Source of the DNA: Megamerina dolium
Taxonomy: Eukaryota; Arthropoda; Insecta; Diptera; Megamerinidae
Direction of reading: 5' to 3'
Length of the DNA stretch: 64,000 nt
NCBI GenBank assembly: GCA_963854835.1
Contig: OY978527.1
Location: 29,988,047-30,052,046, forward strand
The notes under the pieces were generated by a model. That model was not told the DNA's origin, did no database searches, and was given only the letters and a program-made list of their open reading frames with translations. The number at the start of each line of letters is the position of its first letter. Within the stretch, counting starts at the first letter, position 1. This document shows, piece by piece, positions 35,311 to 46,269 of the stretch. A program made the translations under genes and the position numbers.

Positions 35311-35996
35311 CGTGCGCGTGTATCATCAAGTGGGGGAGTGTTCTGCATAAGCAGATCCGATAGTCGAGTGGAAAATGCATCTGCTGTCTCTGGTGATCGC
35401 AGCTTACTGACATAAGCTGACACTGACACACATAAACGTGTGCGCACCTTAGCTGCAACAAGGTAGTGATCCGATTCGATGTTGGCATCACGGATCGATT
35501 TCACGTGCATCACACTGGAAGCATGCCTTCCGTCTATCACCACATGATCAATTTGGTTTCTTGTACGTTGATCTGGAGACAGCCATGTCGCTTTGTGGAT
35601 GTCGAGATGCTGGAATCTGGTACCACCAATTACCATGTTCCGTGCTGCGACGAAGTAGATCAGCCTCATTCCGTTATCGGAGGTGTTCTGATGAAGGCTG
35701 AATTTTCCGACAGTTGGACCAAAGGTACCTTCCTTCCCCACCCTGGCATTAAAGTCGCCAAGCACGATTTCCTGGAGAGCGGTGATGTCAGCTTTGTATT
35801 TTTCGAGGACATCAACCAGCTGGATAGAGGCACCCTCCCTATAAAGGGAGCGGACATTCCAGGTGCATATCCGTAACTCATGGTCCTTATTTCGTTTGCG
35901 GGGGTCATCAACAAAGGGGGTAGTCCGTTTCCGAGGCATTTTTATATTATTCACTGGGCAAGTTTTTATGTGGCGGGTCCCAAACCCAACGCACAA
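35250..35996 (-). pseudogene. RTE apurinic-type endonuclease with internal deletion
   Basis: Begins with MCVGFGTRHIKTCPVN, then LRICTWNVRSLYREGA (catalytic Asn) and ITALQEI (catalytic Glu). It runs straight into VLGDFNARVGKEGTFG, NGMRLIYFVAARN, TWLSPDQRTRNQIDHVVIDG and ESDHYLVAAKVR (catalytic His). Relatives have about 100 residues between LQE and GDFNA; here they are removed in frame. The frame ends at 35250, overlapping the reverse transcriptase frame. Confidence 0.85.
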
Positions 35997-36312
35997 CCTC
36001 TAACCGAGGAGATTTTCGCCACTCACTTCAGCCGCCTCCCAGCGGGTGCCAGGAGGACGTTGCCCGGTGGTCGCCACATGGAGAGCCCCCATTAATAATA
36101 ATGAAGACGCCATCACATAGTAAGCAGAACAAGCTACATGACTACCCCTCATTAACAAATAAAGGTATCATCACATAGCGTTCAGGTCAAGCTACATGAC
36201 AGCCAGTGAGTTGACTTGCGATGAGTTCAACAAGGATTGCGCTAGCCCCAACTGGTTGAGGCAATTAGACACGTTACCTTGTGAAAACACCACCAGACCA
36301 CAATTCTTTACT

Positions 36313-38190
36313 CCTCAATAATTTTCATTTTGTAGCGACACAATTCTCTTATACTCACCAAAGTGCAACCTGAGCGATTCAGCTATGCCAAACATTGTAG
36401 CCGAACTTTTTTGAACACCCAATATTTGGGTGTTATAATGAGTCAAAGACTTCGCACAAGTCGAAATTTTTTCCACATATTGACTTCTAATTATTTTAAC
36501 TCTTTATAAGTGTAAATTATCTACTAATTCTATTTTTACCACATCACTGACTAAAATATCTACCAAGTGCAGAATACGAACAATTATTTCGCACCTTAGG
36601 TCAATTATAGAAGACAAAGTGCAGATGTAAAAGAAAAAACTAATACACCACTCTTCATGCTCATTTATAAAAGAAATATACAACTTGTTCAATCGAAAAC
36701 ACAAATTCTGAACACCCTTCAACCACACGGTCACAAGATCTGCCTTAGGTAATAAAAAAATTGAGACAAAAGAACGTTAAAGCACAAAAGGAGACGCAAA
36801 CAAACGCAATAAAGTAACACACTGTTGCCTATAATCCTTTGGCGATTGGAAAATTTTTTCTTTCATTTTAACAATAACGACCGTATCTAAACAGTGATGA
36901 ACATGATGACACCAATGATGACAATGATAATGATGAATTTATAAAATTAAAGCAATTCCTTTTATTAACTAATTAGCTTTTTCTTTTTGTTCATTTCGTT
37001 GTTTTTATTTTATTATTTTCGTATTTTTTATTTTATATTCTCTCTGAATTGCTTCAAACAGCAACAGCAATTAGAAATACGTACTATACTATACCAGTAT
37101 TGAGGAGCATAAGTACTCGTATGGTATGAAAAAATAGGAACCCTTTTTACAAACACCAGCTTAATGGTAAATAGCCATAACCGAAATAATAAACAACAAC
37201 AATACAGTAAGAACATCATATAAAAGGTACTCAAGCATACATAACCTTCTTCATCTCGTTCTTCTTACACCATTAAGTGAAATGCGAAAATGAAACACTT
37301 CTTTGAAAGTGAATTAAATCAAAGGCAAAAAAATTACAGGAGATCTAGGGAAAAATGAAACAAAGCACTGTAGAAAAAACGGAGTGCTTATTGTTCAATT
37401 TGAAAGAGTGAAATAAAAATTACAGAATTACACTACAGCAATCTCATTTCACCGGTAAAGAATTTAAATTGGCATACGATTTTACTTACGAGTGATTACC
37501 TTTGCACTTTCTTGACCCATGAATATAAATATTATGTATTCGGATTTTATTGTAGCTCTTCTTTTATTCATCTAAAGTAATGCGAAATACCTTATAGAGT
37601 ATACTTATGGTTAAATACAAAAGAAATGTGCACATTTAATGACTTTAAATTTACCATATGATGTTAATGAATATGACATAAATTTTTAAAATATAATATT
37701 AAAAATGTTTAAAACAAAATTGCAAATATAAACTGATTAATGAGATCTTGCATATTTGGTTCGTTTATTATGCATATATGAGACAATTTCTCTACCTATG
37801 TACATTAAAGTACACTCGAAGTATTTCGATAATAAAACTCATTTCCATCGAATGATTCCGGACTATAAGGCAAACAATTTTGTTTTAACTGCTTTATGTG
37901 TTAATAATGATTCATTGTCACTAATTTTCTGAAGTTTTACTGATACCAGGATTAGTCCTGAAATTATATAATTTGTAACAAGAATTTTGTTTTTCAATAT
38001 TATTCATTTTATAAGTAGTACACTTTAGGACAACAAAATAAAATCTGTATTGTTATAAAATCATGCGTAGTAGAAATACATGTTCATTGTCTTAAGCTAA
38101 GTTTAAATCAAAAACAATTTTGAATCAAATTAATTATATGCATGTTTGTCCTTCGTTCAGGCAATTGAAAGAAGAACCATTCTTGAGTTG
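36313..38190. other. no gene recognised
   Basis: AT-rich DNA. A short near-palindrome AACACCCAA-TAT-TTGGGTGTT lies at 36414-36434. No exon or element boundary was seen before the hAT insertion at 38199. Confidence 0.5.
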
Positions 38191-38559
38191 TTCTAAATCA
38201 GTGATCGGCAAACGTGAAACTGTTAGTGTATTGGTTAGCACAAGCGAACTGCTCCGTATGTGCAAACCAGTAGGACATTCATCAGTGTATCGCGTAATAA
38301 TTCTCGTGTATAAAGGTATAGTTTCAACAAATTCTAAATTACATTTAAGTTTTTGCAAAATTATAGTACAAATTTGTTTAAGAAAAAGGTTTGCCCTGTT
38401 TTCAGATAGCCACCTTTTAATGCTCTGCAACAAAATTAATATTTTTTTAGTAAAAAATCGTAGTCGTTTTTGTTCATCAAAATTTTTCATATCCTTATGA
38501 AAACAATCAAAATATCACTTGAAAAGTTTCTAGCCTAAATATGAAAACATAGGTATTTT

Positions 38560-39240
38560 GGTTTAAGTTCTGATTTTTTATTCAGCATTATCTCCTAACA
38601 GTTCAATACACTTAGTCCAGCGCTCCTCAAATAAATGTATCCCATCATTAAAGTACGATTCCGGAAGGTTTGTAAAATATGCCTCTACAGCTGCTATAGC
38701 TTCTTCATTAGACGAAAAACGTTTTCCACAAAGGAACTGATTCAGGTTTCGGAACAGATAGTAGTCACTGGGCGCCAAATCTGGCGAATACGGAGGATGG
38801 TTAAGCAATTCGTAATTTAATTCTTTGAATTCAGCCATTGTGAAAACACATGTGTGAGGACGTGCATTGTCTTGATGAAAAAGGATTTTTTTCTTTTGTG
38901 TGTGCACTGTGTGCACTGTGTGCACCCATTGTGCACACAGCTTTTTGAAACCCAAAACATTACTTTAAATATGGCTCACACTGCCTAATGAGATGTCTAA
39001 GGCATCTGCTAAATCTCTCTCAGGCAATCGACAATCTTCCAAAGTCATTTCCTGAATTTTGGCTACGATTTCTGGCGTTGATGCACTTTTTGGACGTCCT
39101 TGACATTGATCATCTTCAAGACTTGTACGACATTTAAATTCAGCAATCCCATTTTTTACTATTGCATATGAAGGAGCACATTCACCTAACACATTTACCA
39201 TATCGGTATTCCATTAAAAAAAAACACTGCGACACGTCAA
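38560..39240 (-). mobile_element. mariner element nested in the hAT element
   Basis: A minus-strand mariner transposase lies inside the hAT, so it inserted after it. I could not define its terminal repeats, so the boundaries are approximate. Confidence 0.7.
38578..39210 (-). pseudogene. mariner transposase (DD34D), internally deleted
   Basis: An ATG near 39210 starts MEYRYGKCV, then a frame break leads to MVNVLGECAPSYAIVKNG, the N-terminal helix-turn-helix region with PKSASTPEIVAKIQEM and ERDLADALDISLGSVSHI. The next frame (38955) reads GFKKLCAQWV, then a VHTVHTVHT stutter where the first catalytic Asp region should be. It continues KILFHQDNARPHT, HPPYSPDLAPSDYYLFRNLN and ends GDNAE. Spacing between second and third aspartates is 34, the mariner signature. 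The N-terminal start and the D1 block are deleted. Confidence 0.85.
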
Positions 39241-39636
39241 CTTCAGGCATCTGTTACACAAAGAATGAGTTGCCAGATTGATTTGAAACTTTACACTTGT
39301 TCATACGAAAGATGAAATCATACACTGAACATAAATTCACTGCTCCACTAGTGCTATCTATGTTGTCAAGTGCTATCAAGTGACCTGTATATTCCCTGTT
39401 TATTTTTTTTTTAATGACAACACAAACGGCATTGCATGTCACCAGAAGCATTTTCAATTATGAAGTATTTCTCGCAAGGCATATTTGTATTCAAGAAACA
39501 AAGCGGCACAGCCATGCGCGATGTTGATTCGTTACTCTCTCATCAACGAGTAAACAATAGAGCGTAAGAATACGTGTGAAGTGAATTTGCACAATTGTGC
39601 TATGAAATGCCGATCACTGTTCTAAATTGATCCATC

Positions 39637-39735
39637 CAAATACTGTCCAAAATCTAACACTCACAACAGTGCTAGAAAAGAAGCTCGGTCAACTGACCCT
39701 ACGGGATTTATAAGTGTCACATATTTATTTAATTT
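39637..39735 (+). mobile_element. SINE-like repeat, 3' fragment
   Basis: TACTGTCCAAAATCTAACAC, a diverged ACCCTACGGGATTTATAAGTG segment, then TCACATATTTATTTAATTTT. This matches the last ~100 bp of the family at 9245. It starts close outside the hAT duplication. Confidence 0.6.
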
Positions 39736-39989
39736 TGAACATTAATAAAATAACAATAAATAAATAAGTAAAAGAATATTGTATTGTATATAAAAAATCT
39801 CCTTACAGTCGGCTGGGGCCGACCAAACTATACCCTGCATATGTAGATTTATATATAAAAAGTTTACTCGAATATCCAACTTTTCTTTTATTTCCACTTT
39901 TCGAGAAACAATTTTTGCATATACTACTAATTTACACCCGAAATATGGTTGACTTTGACGAAGTAAAAGGATTTTAAGATAATTCCGAG

Positions 39990-41115
39990 GCTTAGTATGG
40001 GAGCTATATAAAAAGTAGGCGTGGCTTACCACTTTCTAGTAAATCCAATTAATTTTTCAATGTTAATCCACACCTTAAATTTGGTGTCCTACGTTGAATA
40101 GTTTCTAAGTTATGGTGGTTAACATTTTTGTTTAATTTCCTCAACTTTGTATGGGAGCCCCAATAAGAAGTGGGCGTGGTACGCTGATTTTTCGGCAGAT
40201 TATTTCCGACTAAGATATTAATTTAAGTGTCAATTATGGTTATTGTAGACATAAGATTGCCTAAGTTACAGCTGTTTCAATTTAAAATTTGAATGGGGGC
40301 TACGATAAACACTGGGCGTGGTGCGCCCATTTTCTGTGAGCCTAGTTGCTCGTGCAATACTAATCCATACCCTAAGTCTCGTTGTCCTAGGCTTAAAATT
40401 TTAGTTTAATTCACTCGACTTTGTATGGGAGACCCATGAAGGAGTGGGCGTGGCACACTGATTTTCTGCCAGATTTTTGCCGACTACGATATTAATGTAA
40501 GTGTCAATTATGGTTATTCTAGACAGAAGATTGCCGAAGTTACAGCTGTTTAAATTTAAAATTTGTATGGGGGTTACGATAAACACTGGGCGTGGTGCGC
40601 CCATTTTCTGTGAGCCTAGTTGCTCGTACAATACTAATCTACACCTTAAATCTCGTTATTCTACGCTGAATAGTTTGCAAGTTATAACCGGTAACATTTT
40701 TTTTAATTCCCTTGACTTTGTATGGGAGGCTCATGAAGGAGTGGGCGTGGCACATTGATTTTCTGCCATATTATTTCTGACTGCCGTGTTAATCTAAGTG
40801 TCAATTATGGTTATTCTAGACAGAAGATTGTAGAAGTTACAGCAGTTTCAATTTAAAAGAAGTACAGACACTTTGTATGGGAGCTACGCTAGAAAGTAGG
40901 CGTGGCTCACCCACTTTTGGCGAGGTTATATAGTAGTATAATGTTACTCTATGAGCGAAATATTGTTGTCCCAAGTGGTATATTATGTGAGTTATAGCAA
41001 GTTAAAGATTTTGAAAATTTCGAGGTTAGTCGCTTTGAATGCTTGGTGTGGGCGTGGTTATTGACCGATCATGCCCAATATCAATCCCCTCCGTACCCTT
41101 GGATCATAGATTACT
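39990..41115 (+). repeat. array of ~148-bp units each with GGCGTGG
   Basis: GGCGTGG occurs on the plus strand at 40018, 40173, 40315, 40447, 40589, 40744, 40899 and 41051 (spacing 155, 142, 132, 142, 155, 155, 152). Most are preceded about 20-25 bp upstream by a (G)TATGGGAGC-like string. Adjacent units alternate in sequence, giving a higher-order dimer of about 275-297 bp: the CTGATTTT(C)..GCCAGATT type and the GTGCGCCCATTTTCTGTGAG type. Open frames are incidental. Confidence 0.8.
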
Positions 41116-41997
41116 TATGCCAAATTCCATCGAAATAGCTCAATAATGGTGTGTATGGGCTATAGTTTGATTGCTTGCATACCCTTGTGCAGGTGGCTGA
41201 GCTGAGAGCTAATGAGAGCAGCTGGTTGAATTTTTCGAGTACTGAGTCTACATCGTGTCCATTTCTTAATACAGTACTTAGAGGAAGATAGGAATTTATA
41301 TATTTCTTAAATTTCAACCAGTCTATTTTCTTTCTAACGCAATTGACTTGGGGGCTTGGTGATTTTATAGATAATACCGTGGGTGAGTGGTCAGATGATA
41401 GATCATAACTACACTCTGTGGAGATATTTTCCATCTGCAAACCTTTGGCGACTCCAAAGTCTATGAGATCGGGTATTTTCCTCTTGTCCGTCGGCCAATA
41501 TGTCGGTTGACCATTTGAAATAACATCGTAACCGTGGTTAATGATGATTGAACTTAGTCTTCTGCCATTTGGAATTATTAAGCGGGAGCCCCAGTGAGTG
41601 TGTTTGGCGTTGAAATCGCCAGCAACCAAGAATTTGCTACCAAGAATTGAGAAAAATTCGGTAATACTGTATATTGGGGGACAGTATATCGCAGCTTAGA
41701 GATATATTCTTCCAGACATATAGATGTTGCTTGCAAGTAGACGCTACTGAAATCTTCGAAAACATGATGTTTTATTCTGCTTTTTATCAATATGGCAGTT
41801 CCTCCGCGTGCCTTACCATGCGGATGACTTGTGGTGTACAGTTTGTAATATGGTATTTGGTAGCCATTTTTGTCAGTGAAATGGGTCTTAGATATCATCA
41901 TTATGTCGATCTGGCTGGATTCAAGGAATTGAATTAGCTCCAAACGGTGCTGGCTTAAGCCGTTGGCGTTCCAGTGGCATATCTTGAGACAACTCAT
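41111..41997 (-). pseudogene. Jockey ORF2, endonuclease part only
   Basis: ORF2 ATG at 41997 overlaps the ORF1 stop (ATGA). It reads LKICHWNANGLSQHRLELIQFL, then IDIMMISKTHF (the usual catalytic Glu position reads Lys) and HPHGKARGGTAILIKSRIKHH. After a frameshift near 41600 it reads MVAGDFNAKHTHWGSR, PTYWPTDKRKIPDLIDF and DLSSDHSPTVLSI. These are the N, D and H motifs of an apurinic endonuclease. The frame ends at 41111 without any reverse transcriptase motif. Confidence 0.85.
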
Positions 41998-43139
41998 GGT
42001 CTGGATAGCAATGTTTGGAGTAACATCGATTGATTTTTCATCATTTCTTGCATCATTGTTTGCATTGAGTTCATGAATTGGTTCATATTCTGAATTAATG
42101 TTTGAAGCAAATGTTCAAGGGTACTTGGCTGTTGGGTGGGCAGTGAGTATTTGTTCTCATTTTTTACATTGCTTTGTTGGTGTGGGTTTTGTTTTAACAC
42201 GCTAGCGTATGAATTGGTTTGATTCTTGTTTGGGATTGCAGAGAAGAATTGTGTTGCATCAATATTTTGTCTCTTACTTGAGTTGGCTATCTGAGTTTGC
42301 TCAACTGGTTTTAGAAGTTGATTGCTAGCGGAGAAATTTAGCTTTAGGGTTGTATATACTGGGCAACCTCTATAATTTTCGGTGTGATTACCTCCACAAT
42401 TGCTGCATTTTTTCATACTAGCATCACCTCTAGACTTTGGGCATATGTTTGATTTATGGAGATCTCCACAAATCACACAAACAGCTGGCAGGTTACAATA
42501 TGTCTTAGTATATCCATATTCTTGGCAGTTGCTGCACTGAGGAGGTCCAGTTCTCTTATGGGGTTCTTCGATTGTGATTTTGCGATGCAATAAATATCGA
42601 ATTTTATATATGGGGTGTACTTCACCTTTTTTTAGGGGTTTTGTTTCAGGCTGAAGCTCAATACGATATAACGGTTGAGGTATATTGCTCTTGTTGAGAA
42701 TGTTGAATACTATTTTGGCTTGAAACCGTTCTTCCCGAAGGGCAAGTTCGATTTCGTTAATATCAACGTTGGTTTCGACGCCTTTGAGTACAACGATTAA
42801 GCCCTTACTACCTTTTAGCTGATATGTGTAGTAATTCTTTTTTACAGCATCAAATTCGGCAATTACTTTGCGATAATGAGTTTCGCTGTAGATTTGCACT
42901 TTCGTTTACTCAATTTGGCCTTTGCGAATTGGAACAACGTGGAAATTCTTTGGTCCTATAAGACTTGTAATTCTAGAAATCAACTTATCTAAGTTGCGTT
43001 CTCTTAAGAAAATGGGTGGGGGTTTGAAATTTTTCTTGGAGATAATATTTTCGTCACTTTCATCACCTGAAAGCAGAGCGTATCTATTTTCCGAACTAAT
43101 AAGGGCAGTGTTCTGCTTTTGAATTTTTGTTGAATTCAT
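41994..43139 (-). pseudogene. Jockey ORF1 (Gag-like, zinc knuckles)
   Basis: 43139-42906 reads MNSTKIQKQNTALISSENRY with a PPPIFLRE segment and stops at GQIE. 42899-41994 continues with KNYYTYQLKGSKGLIVVLKG and LREERFQAKIVFNI. Three C-rich knuckles follow: CSNCQEYGYTKTYC, CVICGDLHKSNIC, CSNCGGNHTENYRGC. The tail is Q/M/N-rich. The pre-knuckle block is typical of Jockey-group ORF1 (PRE_C2HC-like). An upstream S/T/N-rich frame (43613-43197) may be its N-terminus, separated by a stop. Confidence 0.8.
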
Positions 43140-43829
43140 TTGTTTTGAATTTTGTGGACTTCTTTTTCGCTTTACTACAGTAATGTAGCGATCAATTCAA
43201 GTTTGAACAGCAACTGGTTCTTTATTAGTCATCGCACTAGTTGCTTTAACTACTGGGTCATGCACTTCGGTAGAAAGGCCGTTATTTGTTTGCTTTGATA
43301 TTGTAGCTGTTGGTGTTACAGCAGGAGAAGCGCATTGTACACTCCACGGTATAGAGGGAGATAGTATATCACGAGAACAAAATATTTTTTTGTCTGTAAT
43401 TATTGTTGTTGCAAATTTCGATGTAGTGTTAGAGTGAGGAATATGTGCAGGCAAAAGATTTGCACTGTTACTTTCACTTGTGCAGTGTGTATCAACTGTT
43501 TTATTTGATAATGCACTTATCGGGGGGGTTTGCGCGGGTGATTGCAAATTATTGTTTACACACACATTAACAGGCGATTGCCGTTGCCGGAGAGGAGAGC
43601 GCTGAACACTCATATTACAAACAAAATATTTGCAAACGATATTATTATTTTTTCTTTGATTTTATTGTTCTTTTTGCTTATTTGTATAAGCAATAAAACC
43701 ACAGAAATAACTCCTTGAGTTTACTTAGCGTCTTTTCGCAATATATTTAATTTTTTAAACCGAAATCAATCACTTTTCCGACTCTATCAAAGGAGAAATG
43801 CAAAACACGTCCACTCTTATTGGTGACTA

Positions 43830-44180
43830 TCACGCATGTTTAATATTTTAAAAATATCTAAACATTTTCTAAAAATATGTTTTATATACCATTGAAAAGT
43901 TAATTGTATGGCCTTCCATATGGTTCTAAATTTTTTACTTGTTATTGTGTTATAGTGATAATTTTTGAAAAAGAATCGGTTTATGAAAAAAAAATTTTTT
44001 AATAATCTTTTTTTTATCATAACTTTTAAAATATTCAAAATAGATTATAAATGTCTTTCTTTTTTAATACCCATCTTGTAAAACAAAATTGTGAATTCAT
44101 GCAGTAGTTTAGATCAAAAGCGACAAAAAATGCTTGTGTTTTTATATTCTCAAAAATAGGCTATATACGAAGAAATTTTA
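43830..44180. repeat. single arm related to the 56.25-57.36 kb foldback
   Basis: ATATGTTTTATATACCATTG, TAATTGTATGGCCTTCCATATGG, TTCTAAATTTTTTACTTG and TATCATAACTTTTAAAATATTC align in order with 57040-57240, the right arm of the foldback element. The similarity is moderate. No inverted partner is present nearby. Confidence 0.55.
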
Positions 44181-44217
44181 ATTTTTCCTTTAAGTGGGCT
44201 ATTCTGCGCTTGTTCCC

Positions 44218-44460
44218 TCAAAATGCTGGCGAGGTCCAAATTGATTTTGGACCCAATGATTTTTTTGTACAAATATTTTTATGTAAAAGCATAGGTAGTT
44301 TATTTTTTTTTCTATAAGATTTTTGATGTGATTTTTTGATTTTTGTCCAGCCCCAACCAACTCTATCCTCATAAACTTTATCGTTGCCTGAATTGCGTAC
44401 TAGCTTTTTTAGAAGTACAATTTCAAATTTATGTGGATTTTTTTCATTATTTACCTCCAT
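44218..44460 (-). other. lysine-rich open frame cut by the LOA insertion
   Basis: The minus strand reads MEVNNEKNPHKFEIVLLKKL, continuing through VYEDRVGWGWTKIKKSHQ to a stop at 44218 (about 80 codons, very basic). Its ATG lies in the LOA target duplication. In the pre-insertion sequence, as judged from the right flank, one more MK pair precedes it after a TAA. No family recognised. It could be chance or an exon. Confidence 0.25.
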
Positions 44461-44998
44461 TTTTCCCCGCAGGGCATAATCCATAAGAGGGTGACGGATG
44501 TGACAATCGCGGAGCTACCATAGTCAAAAACCCAAATCTAAGGTGGAACAGCATATGCCGATAGATGCATGGCCGGAGGGGGTACACGGTTCCTAATATG
44601 TGAACTCAAAATACCGGCCGACCTTCTTTTTAAACTAGGCTTCCTTGGCAACCTGGCTCTACCAAGGGTGACTTTTACTTCCAGACTACTCGTGGGAATA
44701 ATTTATGGAAATTAACAGCAATAAAAATAAAAAAAATTAATTCGATGGGACACCGGTTCCATCCGAAACAAACCTCGTCTACACGGCTGACATAAATGCA
44801 TCCAGTGTAGCACTCATTGGGGTGCTGGCTACTACTACTCAGATCACGGCTGCTGAGCCGGTTCTGAAAAACCCGGAACTGCCCATCACCAAATCTTTAG
44901 CGGAACACGATGGAAACACTGGCTCTTCGGGATTGACTGCAAGGGTAATAGTGAAATATTAGCCGGAGGATTTAAGTTCGTCCGACTCTGAAGCCACT

Positions 44999-46054
44999 TT
45001 GGCCATTCAGACTATCCCAGAAAACGTCCTCTCTCAAATGTCTAGCTTGACGGACGTGGGCAACCAGGTTGAACGCATGGCGCTCTCAAGCGAAACAGGC
45101 TTCGTTAAACTCTCCTGTAAAGAGAGGAGACGATTTGAGCAAGCCACCAAATATGGCTACTCTAGAACACAGGCTCTAGAATACGCCAAGTCCACTTTAT
45201 AGGAAAAACTTACCATGAAGAGGAACCGTTCCGAAGATGAGCCGCCTGCAGTACATCGGAAAAAGCCGTGCACTCGCTAGGGGCCCTTCAAACCGACTTT
45301 CAGCCAAGTCGTTGGCTGCACAAAACTCGGCGTTGTTTCGACCGTAGATTCACGTTCTTTGACTCCCGAGGAAATTGCTAAGATTCAGGAAGCTATCATC
45401 GATGTCGTCATCGAACAGCCGAAAGATAGAGTAGGCCCCGAATTCAAGGGCTGTTCCGGCTGGCTTCTTCTCGTCTGCACAAATGCAGGCACGGCAGCAT
45501 GGGTAATGGAACAAGCTTGCCATATCGCCGAAAAAAGCTCGGTAAATATCTCCATAGTGGGGGAAAAAGATCTCCCCGCGACTCATGTAGTCCGAGGCTT
45601 TTTCCCCCACAGCTCCAACATTGACGACGCCAAGATTCTTGCGACAATAAGTGCGCAGAATCTAATGTCTACCGAGCATTGGAAAGTGATACAACAGGTA
45701 CCCCAAGACGATATTTTGCGATTGGGCATCGTTATAAATGACGAGGCAATGCGATCACTCTCCGAGCGGAAGTTCAAAATAGCTACCGCTTCGGCCACAC
45801 TAAACTGGTACCAACCCGTGTCACCGGTGGTACTGAGAGAGCCGATCCTACTGTGGCAGATGGAACTGTGTCACAAAACACAGTCCATAAGGATCCTTCT
45901 GCCTCCGAAAAGGTTCCGAACTCGGATTCACGAAGGGAGCTGGACGATTAGCCGTCCACCAGTAAAGGAACCAGTCCTTTACTGGAAAGGTTTGGAGACG
46001 CGTCCAGTACGCCTGACCCGAGCGCGGTCGGTAAGGCCAAGCTTATTGCAATAA
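44999..46054 (+). pseudogene. LOA ORF1, DUF4780-type
   Basis: 44999-45202 gives an N-terminal part (LSCKERRRFEQATKYGYSRTQALEY), typical of LOA ORF1. After a stop and frame change, 45359-46054 reads LTPEEIAKIQEAIIDVV, FKGCSGWLLLVCTNAGTAAW, PATHVVRGFFPHS, ILATISAQNLMSTEHWKV and LRLGIVINDEAMRSLSER. This is the DUF4780 pattern (C..GWL...C....T..W / H...RG). The C-terminus after NWYQP has degenerated. Confidence 0.8.
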
Positions 46055-46269
46055 AAGGCCCTACAAACAAAACAACACCAAATGGAACAAAAAATCAGCC
46101 ACACACCAATCAAGCCACAGGTCTTGGATTTTAGATAGCAAAAGCTAGGCAAAAGCCAAAGCATCCTCCCTCCGGAAGCATACTGTCTGACACTCAGGCC
46201 ATTAGGCATAATGGAAGTCTAGCTAAGCAACAGGCTATCACACTTCCTAAGGTCAAAGAATCCCCAGCC

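Larger units (their letters stand above)
33297..36298 (-). mobile_element. RTE-type LINE, nearly full length, with 14-bp target duplication
   Basis: A 3.0-kb non-LTR element on the minus strand, flanked by CACAATTCTTTACT at 33283-33296 and 36299-36312. From 5' to 3': leader with a short imperfect tandem repeat (36110 and 36171, sharing CATCACATAG and AAGCTACATGAC), endonuclease, reverse transcriptase, C-terminal domain, then a TAAG-repeat tail. No RNase H, no poly(A) tail and this gene order fit the RTE/BovB-like group; the clade is inference from style. Frameshifts near 35250-35310 and around 33805-33905, plus an internal endonuclease deletion, make it inactive. Confidence 0.85.
38199..39619. 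mobile_element. hAT element (non-autonomous) with 8-bp target duplication
   Basis: Terminal inverted repeats CAGTGATCGGCA (38199-38210 and complement at 39608-39619) flanked by TTCTAAAT on both sides (38191-38198 and 39620-39627). An 8-bp duplication with CAGTG-type ends is diagnostic of hAT elements. No hAT transposase reading was found. The middle is occupied by a mariner copy, so the hAT itself is only about 0.75 kb. The 118- and 126-codon opposite-strand frames near 38120-38500 cross the boundary and are not conserved genes. Confidence 0.85.
41111..43830 (-). mobile_element. Jockey-type LINE without reverse transcriptase
   Basis: On the minus strand: an ORF1 with zinc knuckles and an ORF2 that begins with the endonuclease, then ends against the GGCGTGG array near 41160. 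LINE copies normally lose their 5' end; here the 3' end (reverse transcriptase and tail) is missing, so a later deletion or insertion removed it. The outer 5' end near 43830 is uncertain. Confidence 0.75.

Noticed and set aside
36414..36434. Palindrome AACACCCAA-TAT-TTGGGTGTT as an operator-like site
   Set aside because: Single short palindrome in AT-rich DNA with no gene context.
38120..38500. 126-codon plus and 118-codon minus frames
   Set aside because: Both run across the hAT boundary at 38199, so neither can be an element or host protein as read.
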